Below, in pieces: positions 23,673 through 32,295 of a stretch of DNA of 37,865 nucleotides (its first letter is position 1; every line of letters starts with the position of its first letter). Made by a program: the position numbers and the translations under genes. A model generated the notes under the pieces. The model was not told where the DNA came from. It worked only from the letters and a program-made list of their open reading frames with translations, and did no database searches. Source of the DNA: Candidatus Roizmanbacteria bacterium CG_4_10_14_0_2_um_filter_39_13 (GTDB lineage: Bacteria > Patescibacteriota > Microgenomatia > UBA1406 > GWC2-37-13); the NCBI GenBank assembly GCA_002792315.1, contig PFOB01000055.1, positions 1-37,865 on the forward strand, read 5' to 3'.

Positions 23673-24940
23673 ACAATCCAGGAAAAGAAATGCTTGAGTC
23701 TGCACAAAATCTTATTCGAACCGTCGGTGAAAAAATGGGATATGACAAAAGTAAAATTGACCAACTGATTACTGCAGAGATGATTTATGAGTTTGCGCTT
23801 CCTATTGATAAAGACGATGGCACTTCAGAAATGTTTATTGGATTTCGCGCACAACACAGTAGTGTTCGTGGCCCCTATAAAGGTGGGATTCGTTTCCATC
23901 AAGATACGACTCGTGAAGAAGTTCAAGCACTTGCAACATTGATGAGTATCAAAACTGCTGTTGCAAATATTCCCATGGGGGGAGGAAAAGGAGGGATCCG
24001 AGTGAACCCAAAAGAACTGTCAGAATCAGAGCTCAAGCAGTTGAGTAAAAAATTTGCTGCAAAACTTGCACACGTGATTGGACAAGATATTGACATTCCA
24101 GCGCCTGACGTCAATACAAATCCAACCATCATGAAATGGATGCTCGAAGAATATGAACAAATACATGGTAAAAAAGAGCCAGCAGCATTTACTGGTAAAT
24201 CAGTTTTGAATGGGGGAAGCTTGGGACGCACTGAAGCCACGGGGTATGGAGGTGTTATCGCTCTACAGGAGTTACTAAAGAGGATGTACCCCGATAAGCA
24301 GTCAAAAATGACCATTGCTATCCAAGGATTTGGAAATGTTGGATATTACTTTGCTGAAGCCGCAGTCGCTGAAGGGCACAAAATAGTTGCTGTATCAGAT
24401 TCAAAAGGTGGTATTACGGGAAATGAATCCGCAGATAGTTTGGATATTCCTTTGGTTTTGGAATGTAAGAAAAAACAAGGCTCAATCTCTGGGTGTTATT
24501 GTGCAGGTGGTGTTTGCGACACATCAAAAGGTAAGATAATATCAAATGGAGATCTTCTCGAACTTCCTGTTGATGTATTGGTGCCTGCAGCTCTTGAGAA
24601 CGTGATCAACGAAAAAAACATGAAAAATATCAAAGCAAAGATTATTGTAGAAATGGCAAATGGTCCAATCACCGAGACTGCCCGTCAATATTTGAGTTCA
24701 AAAGACATTGTCATCATCCCAGATGTGCTCGCAAATGCCGGAGGCGTGATCGTTTCATATCTTGAATGGGTACAAGGAAGACAAGGCATATGGTGGTCTC
24801 AAAAGGATGTGATGGATAGACTTACTGATATTATGAGCACATCATTTGCTGATATTTGGAATCATTCAAAGAAAGAGTCACTTGATCTGAAAACTGCAGC
24901 GTTTGAAGTCGCCATACAGCGTCTTATTTCTGCAATGTAA
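23669..24940 (+). CDS. gdhA: Glutamate dehydrogenase (Glu/Leu/Phe/Val dehydrogenase family)
   Basis: Interconverts glutamate and 2-oxoglutarate plus ammonia with NAD(P). The start at 23669 (MNNPGKEML) is preferred over 23648. It has GGGGGG Shine-Dalgarno-like purines just before it and overlaps the trxB stop as ATGA. Motifs: GPYKGGIRFHQD (67-79), IPMGGGKGGI with catalytic K107, PAPDVNT with D147, and the dinucleotide-binding IQGFGNVGYYFAEAAVAEGHKIVAVSDSKGG (219-249; D244 suggests NAD preference). An unusual cysteine cluster CYCAGGVC (276-283) sits between the coenzyme domain strands and could bind metal or form a disulfide. Length 423 is normal. An operon with trxB suggests linked redox and nitrogen metabolism. 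Confidence 0.95.
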   Translation: MNNPGKEMLESAQNLIRTVGEKMGYDKSKIDQLITAEMIYEFALPIDKDDGTSEMFIGFRAQHSSVRGPYKGGIRFHQDTTREEVQALATLMSIKTAVANIPMGGGKGGIRVNPKELSESELKQLSKKFAAKLAHVIGQDIDIPAPDVNTNPTIMKWMLEEYEQIHGKKEPAAFTGKSVLNGGSLGRTEATGYGGVIALQELLKRMYPDKQSKMTIAIQGFGNVGYYFAEAAVAEGHKIVAVSDSKGGITGNESADSLDIPLVLECKKKQGSISGCYCAGGVCDTSKGKIISNGDLLELPVDVLVPAALENVINEKNMKNIKAKIIVEMANGPITETARQYLSSKDIVIIPDVLANAGGVIVSYLEWVQGRQGIWWSQKDVMDRLTDIMSTSFADIWNHSKKESLDLKTAAFEVAIQRLISAM

Positions 24941-24999
24941 GCTCCATACAGAATTATTTCAAATCAGGTAAAATGAGATTGTACAATATTTGATTTTTT

Positions 25000-26064
25000 A
25001 TGAAAGATATACTGTCTTTTGTTTTATTTCTCAAAAAATATTCACTTTCACGAGCATTTTATTACGGACACAAGTTTGAACGTATGAAAGATGTGGTTGT
25101 TGCTTTGTTGGTCGTAAAACGGGGAAAGTATTCGAGCTCATTTCTTAACTCTTCATTTTTTTTGCTTATTGTAACCGTCTTGGTTGCTGGTCCTGCGATA
25201 GCAGAGAATAATCCATTTGATGACTCAATTGATAATCCTCCGCGATATTTTCAAAGTACCTCTCTTTCCTTTGATCCGTTTGAGAACCCCGTGACAACTA
25301 TTGTCTCTGCAAAGCCACGCAGTGGAATTGAAATATACACCGTTCGTGAAGGGGAAACACTTGCATCGATTGGAGAGCGATTTCAAATATCGGTTGATAC
25401 TATAAAATGGGCGAACGATCTAAAATCAGATATTATCAAGTCAGGACAAACTTTAAACATTCCTCCAGTGACAGGAACGGTGCATGAGGTTGCAGCGGGA
25501 GACAATATTTATACGATCGCAAAAAAATACAAAGTTGACGCTCAAAATATTGTAAATTTTCCGTTCAACGACTTTTCAGATCCTGATACGTTTCAGTTGA
25601 CTCCTGGTCAAAATCTATATGTTCCAAATGGAGTAATTGAAGAAAAGAAACCCCAACAAGGCGGCCAACAATTCTATGCAAAGATTCAAGCCGGTGTTCA
25701 AGGCACATCAAATTTCATTTGGCCATCCTCAGGAAATATTACCACTTATCCCGTTTGGTATCATATGGCATTGGATATCGCCAATAGAGCAGCTCCTCCT
25801 ATTATTGCTGCAGACACCGGCACGGTGACATATACCGGGTGTTTGGAATATGGATATGGGTGTCACATCATTATTGATCACGCGAATGGATTTCAGACCT
25901 TGTATGGTCATTTATCATCTATTGAGGTTAGTGCGGGTCAAGCGGTTACAAAAGGGCAGAGAATTGGTGTCATGGGCTCGACCGGAAGATCAACCGGAAC
26001 GCATCTTCATTTTGAAGTGCGATCAGGAGGATCCCTTACCAACCCTCTCAACTATTTGCAGTAA
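25000..26064 (+). CDS. LysM-LysM-M23 peptidoglycan endopeptidase
   Basis: A secreted or membrane-anchored cell-wall hydrolase. After a ~45-residue cytoplasmic, basic leader comes a hydrophobic signal/anchor ([20 protein letters not shown], 51-70). Two LysM glycan-binding modules follow: 111-155 ([21 protein letters not shown]...LNIPP) and 160-209 ([21 protein letters not shown]...LYVPN). The C-terminal LAS/M23 peptidase has zinc ligands in WYHMALDIA (H255, D259) and GTHLHFEV (H335, H337), plus GH at 303-304. The first motif has Ala in place of the usual Gly (HxGxD) but keeps both ligands. A TACAAT box ends 12 nt upstream of the ATG. It probably shares a transcript with the next gene 12 nt downstream. 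Likely cuts peptide cross-links during growth or division. Confidence 0.92.
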   Translation: MKDILSFVLFLKKYSLSRAFYYGHKFERMKDVVVALLVVKRGKYSSSFLNSSFFLLIVTVLVAGPAIAENNPFDDSIDNPPRYFQSTSLSFDPFENPVTTIVSAKPRSGIEIYTVREGETLASIGERFQISVDTIKWANDLKSDIIKSGQTLNIPPVTGTVHEVAAGDNIYTIAKKYKVDAQNIVNFPFNDFSDPDTFQLTPGQNLYVPNGVIEEKKPQQGGQQFYAKIQAGVQGTSNFIWPSSGNITTYPVWYHMALDIANRAAPPIIAADTGTVTYTGCLEYGYGCHIIIDHANGFQTLYGHLSSIEVSAGQAVTKGQRIGVMGSTGRSTGTHLHFEVRSGGSLTNPLNYLQ

Positions 26065-26076
26065 AAAAGACAGCTG

Positions 26077-26670
26077 ATGGACTATCAGATTGCGTCAAAA
26101 AACGTAATATTCACGATTGTACTTCTTTCACAACTATACATTATTGGGGTATTTCTTTATAAAAATGTTTCCAATAATCAAACGGTTACGCTTTGTTCAA
26201 ATGGTCAGCAACTTACCGCAGTATTTCATCTGAGAGAGGAGGTAACGGTTCTTATTCCTGCATCGTCCGTAAAGGATACGCTTGACTGTTTACGGAGGGG
26301 AATGAGTTTCAATGACCGGACAATTGAGTATGTGATTGCGAAAGATACCTCGAGCGCCCTTATTGAAGTGTTACATGCTCGATATGCGGTCAATGAAGAG
26401 CAAGATGAGCTAGAGCTTGCATTGACGATACCAGTCCGTTTATCAGGAGACACCGTTGAAATAGGGGGAGCATCATCGATAGCAGTATTTTTGAAAGAAA
26501 TTTCAAATCCCTTTAAATTTATCGAATATGTTGCAGAGAAAAATTCTCCTACCGTTATCGTCCCAGAAATAAATGAGGTAATTGCACGTCTCATTGAAAA
26601 AAATATCATAGACTCAAATATAATCATAACTGAGCTACGGGAGGGTGAATATGCTACGATTGATCTCTGA
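26077..26670 (+). CDS. Membrane-anchored protein of unknown function
   Basis: The 197-residue protein has one N-terminal hydrophobic anchor (residues ~8-27, VIFTIVLLSQLYIIGVFLY) with the remaining ~165 residues outside. These are predicted to form a mixed beta/alpha domain containing two cysteines (LCSNGQQL, LDCLRRG). No known motif was recognised. It starts 12 nt after the stop of the LysM-M23 gene, with no promoter between, so it is likely co-expressed and envelope-located. It converges with the PaaX-like gene with only a 2-nt gap. Confidence 0.7.
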   Translation: MDYQIASKNVIFTIVLLSQLYIIGVFLYKNVSNNQTVTLCSNGQQLTAVFHLREEVTVLIPASSVKDTLDCLRRGMSFNDRTIEYVIAKDTSSALIEVLHARYAVNEEQDELELALTIPVRLSGDTVEIGGASSIAVFLKEISNPFKFIEYVAEKNSPTVIVPEINEVIARLIEKNIIDSNIIITELREGEYATIDL

Positions 26671-26672
26671 AA

Positions 26673-27416
26673 TTATTGGAGGAGTATGTTCTTTATTTCA
26701 CGAAAGAGTGTTATTGCCTCAAAACCAATCCACGAATCGCCAATGAGCTCTTTTGGAAGGCCAGGATCCGTTTTGAGAATGGTAATGTATGATGAAATGA
26801 CTGCTTTCATTTTTGACATTTTATCTTTATCTGTAGATAGTTCTTGATGCCAATTCTTAAAAAGTGATCGATACTCCTTTTCACGATTGGTTTTTCCCCA
26901 GACTTTTTCTATTAATTCTTCACGTGCGCCAAAAACATGATCAGCTTCAAATGCTTGTACATACTGTTGCTCTTCTGTATCCTTGATAAGATCTTTCAAA
27001 GAATCAATAATAGGATGAGGTGTTAACCAAAATGACCGATGCCACGGGCCAAGTCCCCAGCTTGCAACCTCACGACGAAGTTTGTCTCTCAGTTCGCGCT
27101 TTTTCTCAGGAATTTCATATGAAAGAATTCTCCATTTTCCATCCCATTTTTCTTGAGTAAACCGAAAGACGGGAAACGTGAGCACGATATCGTAAAAACC
27201 CTTTGCCGTAAGCTTATACGTACCAGGGTCAGATCCGGGAATATGATCGAGAAGCTCATCTTTTGTAAGTTGAGAAAGTGTTGACAGAGTCTTTCTGTTC
27301 ATGGTCAAATCAAATACCGCGCATACAGTTGGGGTAAAAACCACCTCTTTAAATGAGTCATCCGACAAGAGAAGTAAGGTCATTAATATTTTCGTTCGTC
27401 TATCTTTGATTCCCAT
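26673..27416 (-). CDS. PaaX-like transcriptional regulator
   Basis: The N-terminal ~80 residues form a winged-helix-like region (IKDRRTKILMTLLLLSDD...LTKDELLDHIPGSDPGTYKLTAKGFYDIVLTF). They are followed by the PaaX central domain (WDGKWRILSYEIPEKKRELRDKLRREVASWGLGPWHRSFWLTPHPI, ~98-145), a ferredoxin-like fold related to Cas2, and a helical C-terminal region. Similar CPR proteins are often mislabelled Cas2, but the leading HTH, length (247) and absence of cas genes or repeats argue against that. PaaX represses phenylacetate genes elsewhere; no such pathway is here, so the target is unknown. A TTGACA -35 (27446-27451), a 17-nt spacer and TAATTT lie 6 nt before the ATG, again giving a leaderless message. 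Confidence 0.75.
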   Translation of the reverse strand: MGIKDRRTKILMTLLLLSDDSFKEVVFTPTVCAVFDLTMNRKTLSTLSQLTKDELLDHIPGSDPGTYKLTAKGFYDIVLTFPVFRFTQEKWDGKWRILSYEIPEKKRELRDKLRREVASWGLGPWHRSFWLTPHPIIDSLKDLIKDTEEQQYVQAFEADHVFGAREELIEKVWGKTNREKEYRSLFKNWHQELSTDKDKMSKMKAVISSYITILKTDPGLPKELIGDSWIGFEAITLFREIKNILLQ

Positions 27417-27423
27417 GGATATA

Positions 27424-28116
27424 AATTATCAGAAAAAATAACGCTTGTCAATAGTTGATATATATGGACCTTTAGAGCAACATTAAGAACATCTTATTCA
27501 GCATGATGAATCTTCAAGTGCTAAAAAGAAATGGATCATACGGAGAACATATTGAAAGGTCAAAAAATTATGTACTACTAAAGTTCTATCAGACGTACAA
27601 AATTAAGAGAAAAATAAATCAATATAAATATGCCAAAAATACGCAAATAATATCGAAAATAACTAATAATAGAAATATACAACTTTATAAGTTAATATAT
27701 GTAAAATATATCCATTTGTAAATAAATTATAGATAGGCTTTGATAAAGCCTCATAATTATATGCGTTAATAAAATTCATGAGAAGTAATGTGAAATATAA
27801 GATATAAAATAATATAAAATAAGCGTATCGTGCTGAGGTTGGCTCCTATTTTTGATACACAATTCTTTAAATAATAAATATCCGTCAGAGCAGAATATGA
27901 ACATTAAGGCTATTAAACAGTATATAGCGGTTAATTAAGACTTCTGATTAATTTATATTTTTTTGTTAATATTCATTGATGGGTATTTATATTATTATAG
28001 CAGGCTAAACTGAATGAACTACGACAGATATTTATATATACACAGGGCTTTAAAGAAGTCTAAAACATTAAATCATTCCACGTGAATCATGACTTTAATT
28101 TAACAAAAAAATCTAT
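27424..28116. other. Very AT-rich gene-free gap
   Basis: This ~700-bp stretch is the most AT-rich in the window. The only ORF (27503-27721) has a Lys/Tyr/Ile/Asn composition expected by chance in such DNA. One hairpin AGGCTTT/AAAGCCT (27735-27741/27745-27751) is present without a T run. I see no DnaA boxes, iterons or structured RNA; it may be a relic or a curved/spacer region. Confidence 0.5.
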
Positions 28117-28122
28117 TACAAT
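28117..28122 (+). promoter_or_regulatory. -10 box (TACAAT) of the surface protein gene, leaderless
   Basis: TACAAT ends 6 nt before the ATG at 28129. Confidence 0.6.
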
Positions 28123-28128
28123 GCAACT

Positions 28129-29751
28129 ATGAAAGATGAATTATTTTCTCAATCGGTGATAGATGAGTACCTTGAAAAAATTAGAAGGGCCTCAACGCTC
28201 GAGCTCTTGCATGATTATTTTGCAAAATCAAAAGAATGGCTTGACTGGCTTTTGTCTCATGGTTCAATCACACAAAGGTCGTACAAGCAATTGAAGCGTC
28301 AATTGGTTCTTCATGTCGAGAGTCGCTCTAAGCAATTGCAGAATTCTCCAAAAATCAAAGTGGAGATGAAAGGAGTATTTTTCGTTATCTTAATGATTAT
28401 TATATCTCTAGTTTTTTATTTTGTTTTTTTTCTTATCGACTGGCCTCGTATATTTCAAGTTTCTGAAGATACTTTTTCAAATCAACCTTCTGACAAACGC
28501 GTTCTGCCATTTCGTGGCATATTAAAAAATGCGGAAGGAACTGCCATTGATACAAAGCAAGATGTGTATTTTGCTCTTTACAACAGTCAATTTGAGGGAA
28601 CACCACTATTCACTGGTTTTTGTGTCGGCGAAGGGGGGATCACACCGGAATATAACGGAAGTTTTACCGTAACACTGGGAACAGACTGTGGAATGAAACC
28701 AATTTCAAAGTCCCTCTTTGATGAAAATAAAGCCCTCTATTTGGGGGTGCGAATTGGAAATGATAATGAAATTCAACCAAGGTATAAAATATCTACGTCC
28801 GGTTATTCTCAGGACACTGCCCTTTTGGGAGGCCTTCCGGCAGGAAAGATGAACTCGAGTATTCCGTATATTGATGAAAGAGGTGCAATAGTAATTGATT
28901 CAGAGACTCCAAGTATACAATCTACGGACGGAATTTTTAAAATAGAAGGGAAATCATTATCTATTCAAACGCTCGAAGATGGAGGAGGAGATATTATGTT
29001 TCAACCAGGAATTGGTGGGAATTCAATTGTTACGTCTGGAAATTTTGGTATAGGTGACTTAATTCCTCCGACTCGTCTTTCTGTTGTTGGGGTCGAGCCG
29101 TATTCAGCTATTGCAACATTTAAAAATATAGCACTTATTGACGAGGATCAAACATCAGTGCTTAATTTAGGCCTTGCAACAGATATTAATGGATCAAATG
29201 CAACCTACGTTAATTTTTATGCAAATGCTACAAAAGATACGACCGGAGAATTAGTTGGTTCTATTCGTTTAAACAAAAATCATGTGGTGTACGAAACATC
29301 AGGGGCAGATATTGCAGAATATTTTTCAGTAAAAGAAGACCGATCGTTTAAACCGGGGATGGTTATGACTCTTTCATCAAACGGCATTCATGCTGGAATG
29401 AAGGGAGAACCTGTAATTGGTGTCGTGACGGACACAGCGGGATATATTGGAAATGTCACTCGTGACAAAAATAATATATTAATTGGACTCATTGGCCAAA
29501 TAGAAGTGTTTGTTTCAGACATCAATGGAGCAATTCGAGCAGGGGATCGTGTGGGGTTGAGCTTGATTCCTGGTTATGGAGCAAAAGCGATCAGCGATCC
29601 TGAAACGGTTGGATATTTTCTTGAAGATATGAATGTTGACGCGTTAATTTTTTCAAATAATTTTTGTCCAATCGAGTATAAAAATGTCGTAACTATTTCA
29701 GGTTCATTAGTTCGTTGTGGCAGGCTTCATATACTTCTTCGCCCAAAATAG
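28129..29751 (+). CDS. Single-span surface protein with fibre-type repeat and autoproteolysis-like domain
   Basis: Topology: ~80 cytoplasmic residues that are charged and helical (EYLEKIRRASTLELLHDYFAKSKEWLDWLLSHG), one span (82-104), then an external part. The external region has a beta-rich segment from ~120 (LPFRGILKNAEGTAIDTKQDVYFALYN), resembling carboxypeptidase-regulatory or adhesin-like folds. A fibre-type GNFGIGDLIPPTRLSVVG (compare VGIGTT repeats) follows, then SGADIAEYFSVKEDRSFKPGMVMTL...IGVVTDTAG, recalling the Peptidase_G2/IMC autocleavage domain of tail-fibre-like proteins. The segment IGLIGQIEVFVSDINGAIRAGDRV is closely matched by the protein at 32296. No export signal other than the span. 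Function is probably cell-surface attachment or fibre maturation; unproven. Confidence 0.65.
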   Translation: MKDELFSQSVIDEYLEKIRRASTLELLHDYFAKSKEWLDWLLSHGSITQRSYKQLKRQLVLHVESRSKQLQNSPKIKVEMKGVFFVILMIIISLVFYFVFFLIDWPRIFQVSEDTFSNQPSDKRVLPFRGILKNAEGTAIDTKQDVYFALYNSQFEGTPLFTGFCVGEGGITPEYNGSFTVTLGTDCGMKPISKSLFDENKALYLGVRIGNDNEIQPRYKISTSGYSQDTALLGGLPAGKMNSSIPYIDERGAIVIDSETPSIQSTDGIFKIEGKSLSIQTLEDGGGDIMFQPGIGGNSIVTSGNFGIGDLIPPTRLSVVGVEPYSAIATFKNIALIDEDQTSVLNLGLATDINGSNATYVNFYANATKDTTGELVGSIRLNKNHVVYETSGADIAEYFSVKEDRSFKPGMVMTLSSNGIHAGMKGEPVIGVVTDTAGYIGNVTRDKNNILIGLIGQIEVFVSDINGAIRAGDRVGLSLIPGYGAKAISDPETVGYFLEDMNVDALIFSNNFCPIEYKNVVTISGSLVRCGRLHILLRPK

Positions 29752-29779
29752 CTCATGACATTCTATATATGTATTATTA

Positions 29780-30062
29780 AATGTATTTCAAAAATGAGAT
29801 CCCTCCATCCCCGTTACGGGGGGTCGGGATGACAATAAGCCTGTCATCTCGAGCGTTAGTCGAGAGATCCCTCCGCTTCGGTCCCTCCTTCGCCTATGGC
29901 TACGGGCGGGCACAGCGGGATGACAGATGAGACATGGATTCCCGATCAGGTCGGGAATGACAAAAGTGTATTGTCATCCTCGTCCCGATATTCATCGGGA
30001 TAAACTCCTGCGGGGATCCAGAAAAGACATGGATTCCCGATCAGATCGGGAATGACAAAGAT
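29780..30062. repeat. Cluster of REP-like inverted repeats
   Basis: It contains several GGATCCC/GGGATGACA-type hairpin units, including two 34-bp direct copies of GACATGGATTCCCGATCAG-TCGGGAATGACAAA (29931-29964 and 30026-30059). The 52 bp at 29970-30021 are the reverse complement of 33283-33334 with one mismatch. No gene is present between 29752 and 30137. Confidence 0.75.
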
Positions 30063-30101
30063 ACCTCTTAGCCTGTTGGGAAGAGGAACAAAAAAATGCA
30101 A

Positions 30102-30130
30102 TTGACAAGAGTTGTTTCAGATTCTAGAAT
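30102..30130 (+). promoter_or_regulatory. Consensus promoter of the O-antigen-ligase-like gene, leaderless
   Basis: TTGACA (30102-30107), exactly 17 nt, TAGAAT (30125-30130), then 7 nt to the ATG at 30138. Because the promoter lies inside the track's ORF (30096), the true start must be 30138. Confidence 0.8.
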
Positions 30131-30137
30131 CAAAACT

Positions 30138-32201
30138 ATGAGTAACCAATCTAAAATTTTAAACACCATCACGCAATATTTTGTGTATGGATTAGTCTTT
30201 TTATTTCCACTTTTCTTTCTTCCCATAACACGGGACTTTCTCGTTTATAGCAAGTTTTATTTTCTTGCCGCCGTGTTGTTTATTGTTTTATTACTTTCAC
30301 TCGGAAAGTTTTTACTCACCAAGAAATTTACGTGGGTTCACAATCTGGCAACCCAATCTTTGATACTCATATTGTTGTCATACGTGCTTTCCATCGTTTT
30401 AATGTCGCCAAATAAATTGCAGGCAGTTTTTAATCCACAATATGGGTTGATTCTGTTGACATCGATGGTTCTTCTCTATTTATATGCATCACATGCATTT
30501 GCACGAGCAAAAATATCTCCCATTTTACCAATTGCAGTATCTGGCTTGCTCGTTTCAGTACTTGCACTCATTGTCATGGTAGATCCATTTCAAGGCACCG
30601 AGCTGCCGGCATATTGGTCATTTCTTTCAAATACGACTTTTAATACTATTGGATCAAGTGTTCATTTCATTGCATTTTTAGTCTTTACTTTAGTTGGATC
30701 GTCCTTGTACATGTGGAGAACGTATGCTCGTTCCCGAGTGGTAAATGAAGCAAATAGAACCATGCTCATCATGCTTGGAGTCATTGTTCTCTTCACATTA
30801 CTTGCATTGATATTTCATGTGTTTATCGTTTCTCAGCAAATTCTTACCGAAGGTGCTCAAATTATTATTCCTCCCTTTTCACTTTCGTGGTTTGCAGCGG
30901 TCGAGGTATTGAAAAATCCGATGACTGCAATCTTTGGTGTTGGTGTAGACAATTTTTCATCTCTCTTTACGCAAGTTCGTACAGTCAATTACAATCTCTC
31001 AGATCTTTGGCAGGTGAATTCATTCAACACGTCTCGATCAACATTCCTTCATATTTTTACCGAACAAGGAATTTTAGGAGTCATTGGATTCAGCTTACTC
31101 ATTTCACTGTTTTTGAAAAATATGAAACATGTGAAGCTTGAGACTGCGGGAATGTTTATCACATCTCTTATTATCTTGGCAATACTTCCCCCAACTGGCA
31201 TTACCTTTTTCCTTTTCTTTGTCGCACTTGCGATGATGGCTGCAGACTTTCACAAGAGAAAAGAGCAGGAGGAGTATGTGATTGATCTTTCAACCCTTAC
31301 CCCAATATTTATCGGGATGATCGTAATCATTGCGCTCATTCTTGGTGGATCGGGATATTTCATGGGACGACATTTCATGGCAGAGTATTATTTCAAGCTG
31401 TCCCTCGATGCAGTCGCAGATAATAGTCTTCAGAAGCTGTATGAAAATCAAGCAAAAGCTTTACAGTACAATAACAATAGCGAAGAGTTTCATCGTCAGT
31501 TTGCTCAAACCAATTTGTTGGTCGCAAACAATATGGCATCGGTTGAGGCTGACAAGTTGACAGATCAAGATAGGGAGACCATTACACAGGCGATCCAAGC
31601 TGCTATCGTTGAAGCAAAGGCGGCAACTGCACTGAATCCACAAAAGGTAACAAATTGGCAGGCACTTGCAGGAGTGTATCGACAGATCATCAATGTTGCA
31701 GAAAATGCGCCGGTATGGGCAGTATCAGCATATCAACAAGCGATCGTGTTAGATCCTCGAAATCCACTTTTGAGACTTGACCTCGGTGGCGTATATTATC
31801 TCTTTGAAAATTACGATGAGGCACAAAAACTGTTTGAACAAGCAGTTTCACTTAAGCCTGACTGGTCAAATGCACATTACAATCTTGCCTGGACGTACTA
31901 TCAGAAAAAAATATATGGCTCTGCAGTAGACCAGATGCAAATTGTGGTCGGACTTCTTGATGCGGGTACGCAACCAGAAGACTATAAAGCAGCTCAAAAG
32001 AATCTTGATGAATTTAAAAAGACCTATGAAGAGGAGCTTGCTAAGATTGAACAAGAACAGGCAGCTCAAGGTGGTGATCAAGGGCAGCAGGGTTTAGCGC
32101 CAGCAGGTGAATTAAACTTACCCGTTGCTCCCGCCACTCAACTTGAAAAGAAAATTGAGCTTCCTGAAGAAGCATCTCCCGGAGCGGCAGTGGGTCAATA
32201 A
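30138..32201 (+). CDS. O-antigen ligase/polymerase-like membrane protein with TPR tail
   Basis: The 687-residue protein has about 10-12 N-terminal spans. A large loop ends in the Wzy_C-type segment RSTFLHIFTEQGILGVIGFSLLISLFL, where ligases and polymerases of lipid-linked glycans keep conserved residues. The C-terminal ~250 residues are soluble. They contain tetratricopeptide repeats (NPLLRLDLGGVYYLFENYDEAQKLFEQAVSLKPDWSNAHYNLAWTYYQKKIYGSAVDQM) and a Gln/Pro/Ala-rich tail. In this family the TPR part is thought to organise a glycan-assembly complex. It may transfer or polymerise surface glycan, fitting the surface-protein neighbours. The start is fixed by the promoter (see the promoter entry). 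No glycosyltransferase genes are seen next to it. Confidence 0.75.
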   Translation: MSNQSKILNTITQYFVYGLVFLFPLFFLPITRDFLVYSKFYFLAAVLFIVLLLSLGKFLLTKKFTWVHNLATQSLILILLSYVLSIVLMSPNKLQAVFNPQYGLILLTSMVLLYLYASHAFARAKISPILPIAVSGLLVSVLALIVMVDPFQGTELPAYWSFLSNTTFNTIGSSVHFIAFLVFTLVGSSLYMWRTYARSRVVNEANRTMLIMLGVIVLFTLLALIFHVFIVSQQILTEGAQIIIPPFSLSWFAAVEVLKNPMTAIFGVGVDNFSSLFTQVRTVNYNLSDLWQVNSFNTSRSTFLHIFTEQGILGVIGFSLLISLFLKNMKHVKLETAGMFITSLIILAILPPTGITFFLFFVALAMMAADFHKRKEQEEYVIDLSTLTPIFIGMIVIIALILGGSGYFMGRHFMAEYYFKLSLDAVADNSLQKLYENQAKALQYNNNSEEFHRQFAQTNLLVANNMASVEADKLTDQDRETITQAIQAAIVEAKAATALNPQKVTNWQALAGVYRQIINVAENAPVWAVSAYQQAIVLDPRNPLLRLDLGGVYYLFENYDEAQKLFEQAVSLKPDWSNAHYNLAWTYYQKKIYGSAVDQMQIVVGLLDAGTQPEDYKAAQKNLDEFKKTYEEELAKIEQEQAAQGGDQGQQGLAPAGELNLPVAPATQLEKKIELPEEASPGAAVGQ

Positions 32202-32259
32202 GTGAGTAAATGTAGTATTGAGTATGTGGTATTTAGTATACTTTTTTCATTTTTTCTCA

Positions 32260-32289
32260 TTGACTCCTTAAGTGAATTCATGGTTTAAT
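32260..32289 (+). promoter_or_regulatory. Promoter of the shared-domain surface protein, leaderless
   Basis: TTGACT (32260-32265), an 18-nt spacer and TTTAAT (32284-32289), then 6 nt to the ATG at 32296. This rules out the track's start at 32272, which lies within the spacer. Confidence 0.7.
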
Positions 32290-32295
32290 GAGAGT

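Noticed and set aside
26673-27416. Cas2-like CRISPR nuclease
   Set aside because: The ferredoxin-like middle region resembles Cas2, but a winged-helix N-terminus, 247-residue length and lack of any CRISPR repeat or cas gene fit PaaX instead.
27503-27721. 72-residue ORF in the AT-rich gap
   Set aside because: Composition (Lys, Ile, Tyr, Asn) is what chance gives in such DNA; no promoter, no family resemblance.
30096-30137. Upstream start of the O-antigen-ligase-like protein
   Set aside because: A consensus promoter (30102-30130) lies inside the extension, so these codons precede the transcript.
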